Shown here: positions 25,290 through 37,755 of the stretch, one piece after another
Numbering within the stretch: the stretch's first letter is position 1
Layout of the letters: every line of letters begins with the position of its first letter
Notes under the pieces: model-generated
What the model saw: only the letters and a program-made list of their open reading frames with translations
The model's database searches: none
What the model was told of the DNA's origin: nothing
Program-made: the position numbers and the translations under genes
NCBI RefSeq assembly: GCF_011075055.1
Contig: NC_058153.1
Span: 1,054,001 to 1,118,000, forward strand
Origin: Mangifera indica
Lineage: Eukaryota > Streptophyta > Magnoliopsida > Sapindales > Anacardiaceae
Length of the DNA: 64,000 nucleotides
Reading direction: 5' to 3'

Positions 25290-26512
25290 TCTTAGGAATC
25301 TAGCTCTTATTCTACTCAAACACAAAATTAAAGCATAAAAATATAATAAACTAAAACTATTTCATTAATCAAAATATTACAAAGATAAACCAAACATTTC
25401 GAGGAGTTCGGGGTCTCCCATTTTTCGACCGTTCAAAGCGTCAGAGACCTTCCTAAATCAGCCAAAGATGGTTGCCCTCAAACAAAACCTTAATATATTT
25501 TTTTTTTCCTCTTTTGAAACTCAAAACATATATTTATAATAAAGAGTGATCGTTTGATTGAGGACAAGTATCTAAATCCTAACATTTTTCTTCCCTTCAA
25601 AATCATCTTCTCCTTAAAATGAATTTTTTTTTTTTCATCAGTTGTGTCCCATTTCATTCTCCTACCTTTTCTCTCTTTTTTTTTTTGCCAGTTGTCTCTT
25701 GTTTTACAATCTGTTTGTCCAAAACTATTTCCCGCTCACTACTTTTACTTTTTTAATTTTTCATTATTTACGGTTGTTCTTTTTTTTACTTCTTTAATAT
25801 TTTTTCTCTCTCCTTCATCCTTCTTTCTTCTTCCTTCTGTTTTCTATGCATGCCGTCTTTTTTTTTCTTTTTTTTTACTTCTTTAATATTTTTTCTCTCT
25901 CCTTCATCCTTCATTCTTCTTTATTCTCCTTCATCCTTCTTTCTTCTTCCTTTTGCTTTCTCTTTTCTGCCAATGTAATTTTTTTTTTCTTTAAGACTCT
26001 TGCCGACATTTTGTTTTCATCCTCCTTCTTCCTCTGTTTTCGTTTTCTTCTTCTTCTCTTTTTTTTTGGCACTTTTTTAGCATGTAGCCATCGACTCATT
26101 TTTTCGTGTGATGATTCTTCTTCAAGTCAACCTCCTCCATGAACATTTTTCGACGACTTTTAACTTTTTCGACCATCATCTATCTTCTCTGCTGGATCGA
26201 ATACTCTGATACCATTTGTTAGGAATCTAGCTCTTATTATACTCAAACATAAAATTAAAACACAAAAATATAATAAACTAAAACTATTTCATTAATCAAA
26301 ATATTTCAAAGATAAACCGAATATTTTCAAGAGTTCAGAGCCTCCCATTTTCCAGTCGTTCTAGGCACCGGAGACCTCCCTAAATCAACCAAAGATGGCT
26401 GCCCTTAAATAAAACCCTAATATATTTTTTTTTCTCCTCTTTTGAAACTCAAAACATATATTTATAATAAAGAGTGACCGGTGGATTGAGGACAAATGTT
26501 TTATTCCTAACA
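25290..26512 (-). mobile_element. TRIM-type LTR retroelement without coding capacity
   Basis: Two direct repeats of about 295 bp (25290-25584 and 26217-26512) are roughly 85-90% alike. They start with TGTTAGGA and end with TCCTAACA when read on the minus strand. Two bases inside the 26217 copy on that strand is TGGTATCAGAGT (26203-26214 on plus), the classic primer site for initiator tRNA-Met, so this copy is the 5' LTR. At the other end, GAAGGGAAGAAAAA (plus 25585-25598, reversed) is a good polypurine tract next to the 3' LTR. The 630-bp interior is one long purine/pyrimidine-biased tract with no gag or pol. The outermost end near 25290 reads TCTTAGG where TGTTAGG is expected, and the flanking duplication is no longer clear. 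Confidence 0.82.
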
Positions 26513-28416
26513 GAAGCACACATATGTGATGTTGATTGAGTGTTTTCAATCCAAAGTCGTTTTTCCGCAATCATAGAAAGAAAAAGGGAAAAGGAATCCG
26601 AATGGAGAACTTGAAAAAGCTTTGTTCATTGACTATCCAATCTTGGACTAGATTGACTTTGCCAATTATTTTCCTCTTTATTACCTCCATCAATTTTTTT
26701 TTTTTCTTTTGGTTTTTATAATTCATTCTAACTTCTATTTGATGATATATTATCTGTGATTTAAACTGCATATCAAAAACATATATGGATGGTTTTATTG
26801 TTATTATTATAATCCACATAAAGATTAGAGGCACATGGGTAAGAAATCAGGACCATCCAATTTCATTGGGCTAAAAGGTACTTACCATTATTTGTGGTCT
26901 AAAATATCGATAATCCCAATGGTTCTGAATCCATATATATAAATACAATGGACCATTTCCATCCTTCCGCCTGTCTAAATTGACTGCTAAAAATCAACAT
27001 CAGATCAGAAAATGGTGGGGAGTCTATCAGTCTACCATTACAAAACATGCTTGCCTTTGACTATCTATCCCATTAATGATATAATTTTAATCAAGATTAG
27101 GGAAATTAATGGAGGAATGTGGTGAGTGAAAGAGCAAAACGCCCACAGGCTCCTGACTTCATGGGAGATATGGAGCTTTATTACGTGTATGGAAAGGGCA
27201 AGACATGCAAGCGTGAAATTATATACAGGAGAACGACCTAAAAGAATCTTGAAATGAAGAAGAAGACCATGATAAAGATCAATACGTATGTTGTTCTTTA
27301 ACATCATTAGAACTGATTGAGACTCCATATATGCATGCAAAATATCATGCTGCGACCAGAGGCATATTTTCCACACATGCATGCTCTCTCAAGATTCTAA
27401 AATGAACATCTATGGTTTCTGGCTTTTGGCCGTGGAAGATACACTTTTTTCTTTTTTGATAATTGGGGACTCTATCTTAATTAGTTGAATAGATAAATCT
27501 AAGACATAATGATCAAACTTATAACTACTATATTAAATAAGTCAAAGTTTAACGATACGACAGAGATTCAAACCTAAATTTTTTTCTTACAATTTTAATA
27601 TTTCAACAGTTTTACTAACTTTTTAAGTCAAAATATACTTTCTTTTTTGGTGAAAACAAGGGAAAATTCCTTTATTGTCATATTCTTCACCTTTTTAAGA
27701 TCAAGTCTGCAAATTCATCGTATTTGGCGCATTCTCCCTATCTCCTTATGTCTTACTTCATCTTTCACAAATCTTTCTCTATATAATGACAAAGGTAAAG
27801 ACACCTAAACAACAAAGAGTGAATCACTCGAAAATTAGTTAGAGATATATTAAAATCAAACTATTTAACTTACCAATTGATACATTTATTTTGAGGTGAA
27901 CTTCGGGTTTTTTCTTTTTTTGTGAGGTTGGTTCAACTTCGATTAAATTGAAAATATAACTTTTAATTAAAGAAACTTAGTAAGATCACCTCTATATTGC
28001 ACTTAAATGTATATATGCATCTATTTCCTTTACATTTGAACCTAGGTTAGATTCTATCTAAACTAATTCAATTCAGATTAAATTGAACTCGAATTAGAGC
28101 TATAATTCGATAGTTAAACTTAAAATCAATTTATTTATCTATTTAGTGATTTTTTTATCCAATCGATGATACCATTTAGTCTATTGATAGCCCTTGATAA
28201 TACTATATACTAACTTAAATAAATTTAAATTTAAATTGGATATTATGGTTTTGATTCGAATTTGAGCTAGGCAAAGTTGGATCAAATCCACCCTATTTGA
28301 AAGCTGTTATGGTTTTCCTTCTTCGTGTAAGGGAAAAATCACCGAAATTGTCAGTCTAATTAAAGAGGATAAAAGGGGTTGGAAAAAATGAAATTGTAAG
28401 CAAAAGATCAAACGTT
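26513..28416. other. Intergenic, nothing recognised
   Basis: AT-rich non-coding DNA between the TRIM element and the tRNA-Phe gene. Several 60-110 codon frames show no family motif. No repeat with clear ends was seen. Confidence 0.5.
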
Positions 28417-28441
28417 TGCGGTGAGCGTGGATCGAACACGC

Positions 28442-28484
<43 letters not shown>

Positions 28485-28489
28485 CCCGC
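28417..28489 (-). tRNA. tRNA-Phe (GAA)
   Basis: A 73-nt cloverleaf starts GCGGGGATAGCTC and ends CACCGCA on the minus strand. The acceptor arm GCGGGGA pairs imperfectly with the TCACCGC side, as in plant tRNA-Phe. The anticodon loop reads CTGAAGA with anticodon GAA. The D arm (TAGCTCAGTTGGGAGAGC) and T arm (GTTCGATCC) are canonical. There is no intron. The minus-strand 3' flank contains a TTTT stretch that can terminate RNA polymerase III. Confidence 0.95.
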
Positions 28490-28973
28490 CAACTGCGATC
28501 TCTCTCCTTTAACTTTTAATTCAATATAATATTTAAATATGTATACTGCGTCTGATGGTAAAATATTAATGTCACCCGTGATTTTTAAAAGTATACAACA
28601 CCCTTCAATAAGCGGGCCGAAGGCTGCATGTCTAGTTCGAAAAATAGTGATCAAATCTCGGGCTTGAACCAGACTTAACAGAAATCCTATCCATTTTCTT
28701 TGGGTCGGGCTTGAAAACTGGAATAAACTGAAATCCATTTACTTGAAAGGACAATCTAATGCAAGATAACGGTCTACGCCACAGATCAGTGTGTTATTTT
28801 AGGCCAAAAGCCTTATTTCCATGTAAAGGATAGTGAAATCTCGAGTTCATATTTGTTAATTTTTAAAATTTTAAATAAATATTTATTATTTAATTTTTAT
28901 TATAATTTTATCTCATTTTTCTTTTTAGATTTTAAAAATTGACAATTTTATCTTAGTTTCAATTTTTTCAATT

Positions 28974-29004
<31 letters not shown>

Positions 29005-30484
29005 ATCCCTAGTTTTCTTTCTTCCCTCTCTAACAACCATCTAACAACAACAACCATTTAAAGATGAGACAAAAAACTATCTTTTATCTTTAACAGATGT
29101 CTCTTTATCAACCGATACAAAAATGAAAAGGTATTTAGATTTTTTAAAGCTGACATATATGAGTTTGAGATTTTATTATATTTTGGGTGGGCATAAGTCA
29201 TTTGGTCATTATTTTATCATTTTTGACATTTAAAATCTTAAATCCAATTCAATTTAAATCTAGTAACCCTAAAACACTACAAGGGAAAGAAAGTTAAACT
29301 CGCTCGTTGCGAAGGTGAGTGAGTATGTTGGTTGGATTATTTTCAATTATAAATTGAAAATAAAGTAACATTTAATTATATGATATCATAATATTTGAAT
29401 ATATTAAAATGATTTGAATTGAGCTCAATTTAATCAAACTTATCTCCAACTTTAGCTTAGCAAAAATTGATCGAGACCAAACTAAATTTAGTTCGACGAA
29501 AGTGACTATGAATCCTCTTAGGTTCAACTAATTATTAAATTGGTTTTAATGGATTTAATTTAGAAGACAAGACCCACATAACAACTACTTACCATCTACA
29601 TGTAATATATAATTCCTTTTATATTGTATCATATCCAACCCACTTCAAACTCTATACAAATTAGGTTATCCTATTTTGTACAAATTTACCCTTTGGGTTC
29701 TCTTTTTATTTCAATAAAACTATGTGTATCCATTTTAGATATATAAATATATACACGTTTATATGTATCATCATGTGATTGAATGATTTTGAATTAAGAA
29801 TAAAACAATAACCAATCATATGATGACACATATGAATGTGTATACATTTATGTACCTAAAGTGGGTACACGTAGTATTACTCTTTTTATTTATTGTTATT
29901 TTAATTAAAATTTTTTATTTAAGTTTAATTATTTTTTAAAAATTAAATTAATTATATTAAATAAATCAAATCTTAAATATATATATTAAGTCAACTAAAC
30001 TTATAATTATCATATTAATAATAATAAAGATTTAAATTTATATTTTCTCCTAGATAAACTCATTTGTTGATGCTCGATCAGTCCCTTTCTTATTCAAGAA
30101 ATACCGTTAGTGACGGGGTTCTCTTTTTATCTTCACTATGGAGTTTCAAATCTGAACCGTCCAATTTACGTCACAGAATGCAATGCCATCAGACGACGCC
30201 GTTTAACCACGAGTAATGTGACCGTTAATGTGAAAATATTTGATAAGGACACCTCGTGATGAACTGCGGCGAGTAGAGTCATTTCCTAGACTCAACGAGT
30301 ACGAGTAAACAAACACACTGAGTGGGCACCGTTCTGTAGTCTGTACTAACTTGGCAACACTCTCTTCTCTACTCTCGATCCAAAACCCATTCTGCTCGTC
30401 TTCTTCTTACCTTTAGACTCTCTGAATGTGGAAACCATAAGCTTCTTCTTTCGAAACAGCAATCTGTTGAAGTACAAGGGCACA
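28490..30484. other. Intergenic with a poly(C) tract; upstream region of the DUF632 gene
   Basis: AT-rich DNA interrupted by a 29-base C run (28974-29002, listed separately). From about 30050 composition becomes less AT-rich as the promoter and 5' leader of the next gene begin. No gene was recognised. Confidence 0.5.
28974..29002. repeat. Uninterrupted poly(C)29 tract
   Basis: Twenty-nine consecutive C residues on the plus strand, preceded by ATT and followed by AAATCCC, within AT-rich non-coding DNA. The G-rich complement could form quadruplex structures. The exact length is unreliable in most sequencing methods. Confidence 0.85.
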
Positions 30485-33400
30485 ATGGGTTGCACGCAGT
30501 CAAATATAGACAATGCAGAGTCTGTCTCGCTTTGTAAAGACCGCAGGAACTTAATGAAAGAAGCCGTTGTAGCTCGCAATGCTTTCGCCGCTGGTCACTC
30601 TGGCTACGCTGTTTCTCTCAAAAATGTTGGCGCCGCGTTGAGTGAGTACGCCCAAGGCGAAGCTGAGTACAACCAAGAAGAGTCACTTCAGCCGGTGGAC
30701 GCTACACCTGCTCCTCCTCCTCCACCGCCGCCACCGTCCTCCATCGAGCGCCTCCCGCCTCCCCCTCCACCGCCCCCCAACTTCTCCCCCAGTCCCATCA
30801 AGCGCGCCTTTAGCTTGCCCTCGATCCCTAGAAAGCACACGCACGAAATCGATCACGGTGCCATTATCGAAGAGGACGATGGCGTGGACAACGACGACGA
30901 AGAAGAAGACGAAGTGGAAGCGCGTGGGAACAACGGCGACAAACTTAAGAACAAAAAACAACTAAACAAGGGTGTAGGTAGGTCCCACGGAGAAATGATG
31001 TCGTCAGCTACGACACTGCCGAGAACTCCGGTGATGACGTCCGTACCGAAGGCCGCGTGGGATTATTTCTTTATGGTGGACGAGCACTTGGCTGGAACAA
31101 GTACGTTGGATACTGAGGAGCTTCATCATATAAATAATATTTCAGTAACAATGGAGGAAAAGAACCGTAATAATATTATTCATAATAATAAGAATATTGG
31201 TGCTGGCAATGAAGATAATTATAATATTAGTAATATTAATAATAATATTAGTAATGATAATATGAATGTTAGTGTTCGTGTTAATGGCAAAGAGCTTGAA
31301 AAGGCTGAAGAAAAAGTCATCGAGCATGCCAAAACGGCTCCTCCAGAGTTCAGTAGTAGGAAAGCTGGTGTGAATTTGATGCATATGTTGAGCCAGATTG
31401 ATGACCATTTCTTGAAGGCTTCACAGTCTAGTTACGAGATTTCCAACATGCTTGAGACCACCAAGGTTCATTACCACTCTAATTTTGCTGACAATCGATG
31501 TAAGATTTTCATCTTTGTTATTGAATATTCTACTTTTCCTCCATTTTCTTTTTAGATTCATGTTCAAGTGAAATTTGCTATTAAAAAGTTGTTATAGATA
31601 TACTGACATTATATGGTGTGAAGTGGGGTGTTTTTTTTTTTTTTTTTCTTTTTTTCAAATGGGAATGAATTGGGGCTTTGCGTTTGCATTTTTGTCTTTT
31701 ACATCACTTTTTTTTAAATTATACTCCTTAGGTTCTGACTTCAATCTTGGATTGGATTTATTCTTGTGCCTTTTTGTTTTCTAAAAGCCAAGATTATGCT
31801 TTTTCAACTGTTGTCCAAGTGAACTTTAGATAAATTTTTTACAGTTTCCTTTATGAAGATTATAAAGGAACAACCTTGTACAAGGAATCTGATGAATTCT
31901 TGTTCAATAATAATATCTATGATACTTTTATTGATGACTGCTAATTCTTTCATGGAGAGAATTTTATTATTTTGTTAAACAGACTGTTTATTCTGTGGTT
32001 ACTTAACTTTTGTACTTGATTGATTACAGCATTTGTTGATCATTCTGCAAGGGTCATGCGGGTTATTACTTGGAATAAGTCCTTTAGAGGTATCTCCAAT
32101 GGTGAAGGTGGGAAGGATGAGGTGAATCTAGAAGAATCGGAAACTCTTGCTAATGTTTTGGATAAGATGTTAGCATGGGAGAAGAAACTTTATGAAGAGG
32201 TTAAGGTACATTGCATCAATCCTTTTTTTTTCTTTTCATATTCTGGTAGATGTCTTTAAGTTTTGATTTTTCAATGTTATCTATGAATACCCATTAGCAC
32301 TTTTGTATTGATTGTATGCTATAAATATCTAGAAACGGAAATTTCAGTCCCATGTTAGGTTAATTGTAATATTGCTACAAATGGTATTTCCCAAGAATTA
32401 ATTCTTTTCTTCTTCTGTGGATTGAATTTTGTGCTCCTGTGTTTAGTGAAGTTTTGTTCATGTTGATAGCAAGGTGAGCTGACGAAGAGGGAGTATCAGA
32501 GGAAGATTAAAGTGCTAAATAAGCACAAGAAACGTGGAGCTACTGCAGAATCATTGGAAAAAACGAAAGCAGCTGTGGCTTATTTGCACACAAGATTCAT
32601 AGTTGACATGCAGTGTATGGATTCCACAGTTACAGAAGTAAATTGTTTACGTGATGAGGAGTTGTACCCAAAACTTGTTGCTCTTGTTGATGGGTAAGTT
32701 TACATTTTTTAAAACTTATTGGGCATTCCCAATGCTGGCTTGCTCCAGTATGGTTTCCTCTTAAATTTTGTTTACCATAGATGGCTTGTATTAAGATTTC
32801 ACATTCTGATGCTTTTATGTGGTCCAAATACAGATTGGTTCCTTGCTTTGCATCGCATTTTGATCATGATTTAGTATATACTAAATAGTTGCCTGAGCAG
32901 TACTTTTCTAGCATCTCATTCATTACCTTTATCATTTCAATCTTTTTTTTTTTTTTCCAGTGATTGATCAGTAATCTTATCTGTTTCTTTCAGTGTTATT
33001 GGTGAATGCATTCTCATTTCCTCAGTTCTTTTATGTATTGTTGCCCTACCTTTGCACTTATCAGAATGGGAACCATAAATGTTTAAAATCTTGTCTGCAG
33101 GATGTCTAAAATGTGGAAAACTATGAGTGAACATCATGACAGCCAGCTGGAGATTGTTACAGACCTCAAGTCCCTTGAAGTTACAAATGCTCCCAGGGAA
33201 ACAACCAAGCAGCATTATGATCGCACTAGACAACTCTGTAGTAGTGTTAATCTATGGCACTCACAGTTTGAAAAGCTTGTGAACCATAAAAAACAGTTTA
33301 TCCAATTTCTGAACAGCTGGTTAAAGTCAAATCTCATCCCCATTGAAAGCAGCTTAAAAGAGAGAGTCTCATCCCCATCAAGGCCCCCAAATCCCCCAAT

Positions 33401-33905
33401 CCTAGCCCTCCTTCATTCATGGAACGATAATCTTGAAAAGCTTCCGGATGAGCTAGCCAAATCTGCAATTTCCTCCTTTGCTGCTGTGATAAACACCATA
33501 ATTCTTCTTCAGGAGGAAGAGATGAAGCTGAAGGAAAAGTGTGATGAAACCAGGAAAGAATATATTCGAAAGAGCCAAGCATTTGGTGAATGGTGCCACA
33601 AGTACCAAAAGAGAAATGCATCCAGTGAATCAGAAGCAGGGAAGAGTGAAGATGCAAATGTGAAGGATGCTGTTATGGAGAGGCAATTTGTGGTTGAGAG
33701 CTTGAAGAAGAGGTTGGATGAGGAAGTTGAAGATCACAACAGACATTGTCTTCAAGTCAGAGAAAAGTCTCTAGGGAGTCTTAAGATCCGCTTGCCTGAG
33801 CTGTTCCGTGCCATGTCAGACTATACTCATACCTGTTCCGATGCTTATGAAAGACTGAGAACCCTCATCCAATCACAGAATACCAATGGTGGTTCTGCAC
33901 ACTAA
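30485..33905 (+). CDS. DUF630/DUF632 protein (REL2/NRG2-like)
   Basis: Four exons (30485-31499, 32030-32205, 32470-32693, 33101-33905) give 739 residues. I chose the ATG at 30485 because it starts MGCTQSNIDN, the conserved N-terminus with Gly2 for myristoylation and Cys3 for palmitoylation; an ATG-less extension upstream is open but not conserved. DUF630 covers about residues 1-60. A low-complexity section follows, with two poly-proline runs, an acidic stretch (EEDDGVDNDDEEEDE) and an Asn-rich stretch. DUF632 begins near residue 300 (LMHMLSQIDDHFLKASQSSYEISNMLE) and runs to about 640, with coiled-coil-like helices. Known members include rice REL2 (leaf shape) and Arabidopsis NRG2 (nitrate signalling). 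They act at the plasma membrane or nucleus, and the biochemical activity is unknown. Which member this is remains uncertain. Confidence 0.92.
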
Positions 33906-35864
33906 CTCAGCCCAGTTATTCAAGTAATTCTGATAAAGTTAGACCTTGTTCATCTGTAGTTTTAGTAAGGAATGTTTTTTATTTTCTTGAGAATGCATAT
34001 CAATCCTTGTTCTAGAGTGGAGAAGTTTTGTTCTTGTATTAATTTTGGCTCTATGCTAGTTGGATTTTCTGATGATTAAAATGAAAAGTGCAGCAACACT
34101 ATACTGTTCCATTCTCTCTTGTTTTATATAATTCACCTTGTTATGGGTGCTGAATTAGCATCAAGATTTTTTGAGGTCTTCACTAAATGAAGTTGACTGA
34201 GCTATGTCAGTTCCGTTCCAAGAGGAACCAAAATGGGATGTCGGGTACCTGCAGTTCCAGTTCTTCCCAGTTACTTTGCTCAGCCCTACTTTTTAAGCCA
34301 AGCCAAAGTTCAATTTTGTAGCCATCCTGGAGTCATAACCATGGATAAAATGATGTAAAAAAATTGAGCATTGTTTGTATTTTATTTGTTCGGTTTCATC
34401 TTGAAGAGCCCATTTCAACTCAACTGTTTATACAAAATAGTTCTCTTGATCTCAGATTTGTTCTGTACGATAAAGTTTGAATTATCTTCTCCTGCCAGGC
34501 CACATATATATGCAAGCAGATTAAGCCATCGGTAAGCTGTATGCCCTTCAAACTTCAACTTTGTTTATGATCTCAATACAAAGTAAAAGCACGAGTACAA
34601 AAAGGAAAGCCTTGAATGTTCTCAACGTTTTTCTTCCTTCTTACTTTGATCATTCATGATCTAAGTCTAAGCGGCCTCAAACTCAAAAGCCTCTTTGTAT
34701 TCACAAATGGAAGACACCATGATGAAAAGCAGAGAGAATCTTGCAGCAGTAATAATATTAATCTTTTGTATCTTTATGCAACGTATATTTAATTTGTTTA
34801 AGGCATGCTATGCTATGCTTCCATGTCTCCACATATTTGAATTGCTTCACTTTTCTTCAACAGAATTTGATGAGACTTAAATGGAGTCATCTCAAAAGAT
34901 GGAGCCGGGAAAACCCAAACCCATATGCCGCTTACAAATTAGCATCATTAAATTTACATAAACATGAATTCAATCCAAGCTTTTCAAACTTCATTAAAGT
35001 TTGGATAAAATGATATAAATTCGAATCTAAGAATTGTATTTATTTTCATAAAAAAACCGTTTTGAATATTCAAATATAAACATCAGATCAAATCAAAAGT
35101 TATATTATGTTCAAACTCAATTAAAATATCGATTTATCGATCATAAACTGATTCGTTTAGTTTCAAACCCATATCAAATTGAGTCTTATTTGAACTTGGC
35201 TGGCATAGATTCCAACCCACTTTACATTTCATCATATTAAAGATAGCTAGAATCACATAATTTGGAATTCTTGCTGTAACAACCATAAATACTGATGTAG
35301 GCAGTTGACACTTTTTAATTTCATTTTTTGTGGAATTGACATGGTCAAGCTTGTTCTTCATAAGCATGGTTTTACTTAGATGAGTTTGAGATTCTGCTCG
35401 TATTTAATAATAATGATTTGGATATCTATAATCATAGGCAATCTTTGATTACTTTGATAATCTTTGTTGATAATAAAATATTTCAACAACCTTCTAATAT
35501 CAAAGTAATGTGACAAATAATATAAAAATAATATTACCAAGATGACGTGACAGTCTTTCTTGATAAAAAATTGTCGTTCATTCTGCCACTACTCAGTCTA
35601 CCAGAATGAACAACGAGATCAACACAGCAAAACATAATCCTCTGCTATCAAGCATGAGGCCACAGTACCATTTAGTTCAATAAGGCATCTATTCCAAGAC
35701 TACACATATGTTCTTTTGTATATGGAAATTTCAAATGACTTTGACGGTATGAAGAAAAACCAATCCAGTTATACAAACATCATTTAGCAACTAGGGCTAG
35801 ATCATACAAAAAATATATCAGGCTACTCTAAAATGAATGAAAAGGATATCTGCTCAGCAAAATC
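33906..35864. other. Intergenic, possible MITE remnant
   Basis: Three-prime flanks of the two converging genes. Around 35440-35560 the motif GATTACTTTGATAATCTTTG and its relatives resemble the MITE at 58.6-59.0 kb. Nothing else was recognised. Confidence 0.4.
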
Positions 35865-37493
35865 CTAAACAAAGCAGAGTCCACATATGACAATTATAGA
35901 GTAGACACTGCAATTCATGAATATTGTGTCAATTACCTTCTGCAGCAACAAGCCTACCTCCAAAACCTTGCTTGCTTGCTGGGCCAAAACATATCCATCA
36001 GTTGAAGGAATATTATTTTCTCCTCCGACAGGCCTCTGAAATCCACCCTGATTATCATATAGAAGTTGCGAAAGCACAATTGTTAGATTAGTCAGCAAAA
36101 CTAGATAGAGAGGACTAAACCTTATAATGTTGCTTCCTAGCAGAGGAAATCCAACATATGACAAAACAACTAAAAGGGCCACTGCCACAGAACAAAGAAG
36201 GCGGGTATGTTCTGTTGCAGATATGGCCGAACTTATTTGACTTGGTGTAAATAATCTAGATTGGCATCTCTGTGGTTCCAATTGCTGCTCCTGTTTTGAT
36301 GTAGAAACAGATGCAGTTCCCTCAGATGATGAGGAGATAGAAGATTGTACTACAACATTAACTTCCGAAGTAGCAGCTCGTAAGTTTTCAATGCTTGTTC
36401 CCTGATAAGGCAAGGGTGATACTTCCCTGCTTCCATTGTACTGAGCACTAGTAATATTGTCAGCATCAAAAACAGGATCCTCTTTTAGCACCGTAGAACC
36501 AGAGAGAGCACTCTTACCCTTATCTTCACCATCAGGAAAATCTGCATAATAACAACATCCATAAGTCAAATACGAACAAGTTCTCAAGTTCTAACAGCCA
36601 ACGGTGATTTGAGTCCAAATAAAGACTAGCTCAAGCTTGGATCGAACCCAAAAGTCGAGCCTAAGCTGGTGATGTTGATAAGGTTATACCGGAAAGTGCT
36701 GAACAAAAAGAAGGGTCGATAGAGACGAAGAAAAAGAAAAATAGCCAAAGAGAAAGAGGAATCGCCAACAAAAATGAAAAATCACAGGAGAAAATGAATC
36801 TGCCAATGACTTTCTAGCTACTCGCTGGATTCAATGACTTGAACGCTTAGGACAGAACACCAAGCCAGCTTTGAATCGAATCTAACCCTACTTACAACAG
36901 ATGCTTTGAATAGACAATGGTACTGTGCTTAACACTGAGCCAAATCCAGTATTTCAAAATTTGGACAGACCCTTAGATGAGGATGAACAGTTTAGGACTC
37001 GATCTCCCTAATTCTTATTCAATGGTTTTAACTTTTAGCATTACTGTCCCAAAAAGGTAACAAAGTAAAATCACCCTAAACTTTAAAATACATAGTAAAC
37101 TGTAGGCAGTAATGTTCAGAATTTACAATGTTCACAATTTTGAAGCTGCAATTCCTACCTAAGCCAGCTTCAATGAGTTTAAACATCCACCATCCACATA
37201 CAAGAACAAGATAGGCTTTATAACGAAACAACATATGGCCTAATCTCAGAAATTGACATAACATTTTTATAATCAAAACTGTAACTAACAAGCGAGAGGT
37301 AGAGAAGGGTACCAGTGGTTTGATCTGAGAGATGGGGTTCGCGGGAAATTAACGGCTGAGGAGATTCTGTTTTGGAGTCGTCGTGGAATTGAGGTTGAGA
37401 AGGAGAAGGGAGGCGACCCTTGATGAAAGCTAAGCGCTCGGATCCTCTTTCCAAGATTTTTCTTCTTCTACTTTCTCTGCTGTTGGCTGCCAT
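35865..37493 (-). CDS. GET2: GET2-like ER receptor of the tail-anchored protein pathway
   Basis: Two exons (37313-37493 and 35865-36541) joined at CCACTG|GTACCC and TATGCAG|ATTTTC give 285 residues. The N-terminus MAANSRESRRRKILERGSER has the basic, helical RRRKIL-x-RG motif by which GET2 receptors bind the GET3 ATPase. A long polar, Ser-rich linker follows. Three hydrophobic segments end the protein (about residues 175-196, 203-222 and 266-285), as expected for GET2/CAML. From memory, the Arabidopsis counterpart is At4g32680, shown to act with GET1 at the ER in inserting tail-anchored proteins. Sequence conservation is low outside the N-terminal motif, so the call rests on motif plus topology. 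A tRNA-Leu gene lies 179 bp upstream on the same strand. Confidence 0.8.
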
Positions 37494-37671
37494 TTCAAGT
37501 CAATGGAGGTTGGCTCTTTCCTCTTCTCCATCTCCACTGGTTTTCTGACAACAAAAATTCGTCAAAAGCGCAGACTTGAGCCAATCTTTCGGTACTAAAC
37601 ATTGTTAGATTGGGCCTATACAACATTCTAGGCCCATTAAAATCCAAAAATGAATGATGACAAAATGAATT

Positions 37672-37755
37672 TGTCAGAAGTGGGATTTGAACCCACGCCC
37701 CCTTTCGAAGACCAGAACTTGAGTCTGGCGCCTTAGACCACTCGGCCATCCTGAC
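37672..37755 (-). tRNA. tRNA-Leu (CAA)
   Basis: An 84-nt cloverleaf starts GTCAGGATGGCCGAGTGGTC and ends CCCACTTCTGACA on the minus strand. Acceptor arms GTCAGGA and TTCTGAC pair. The anticodon stem CCAGA/TCTGG holds the loop CTCAAGT, anticodon CAA. The long variable arm (GTCTTCGAAAGGGGGC region) is typical of class II tRNA-Leu, and no intron is present. It lies between the GET2-like gene and the DDR4-like pseudogene. Confidence 0.95.

Noticed and set aside
25644..26142. Open frames of 80-98 codons rich in Phe, Ser and Leu (plus) or Lys and Arg (minus)
   Set aside because: They are translations of the pyrimidine-rich interior of the TRIM element; there is no motif or conserved codon pattern.
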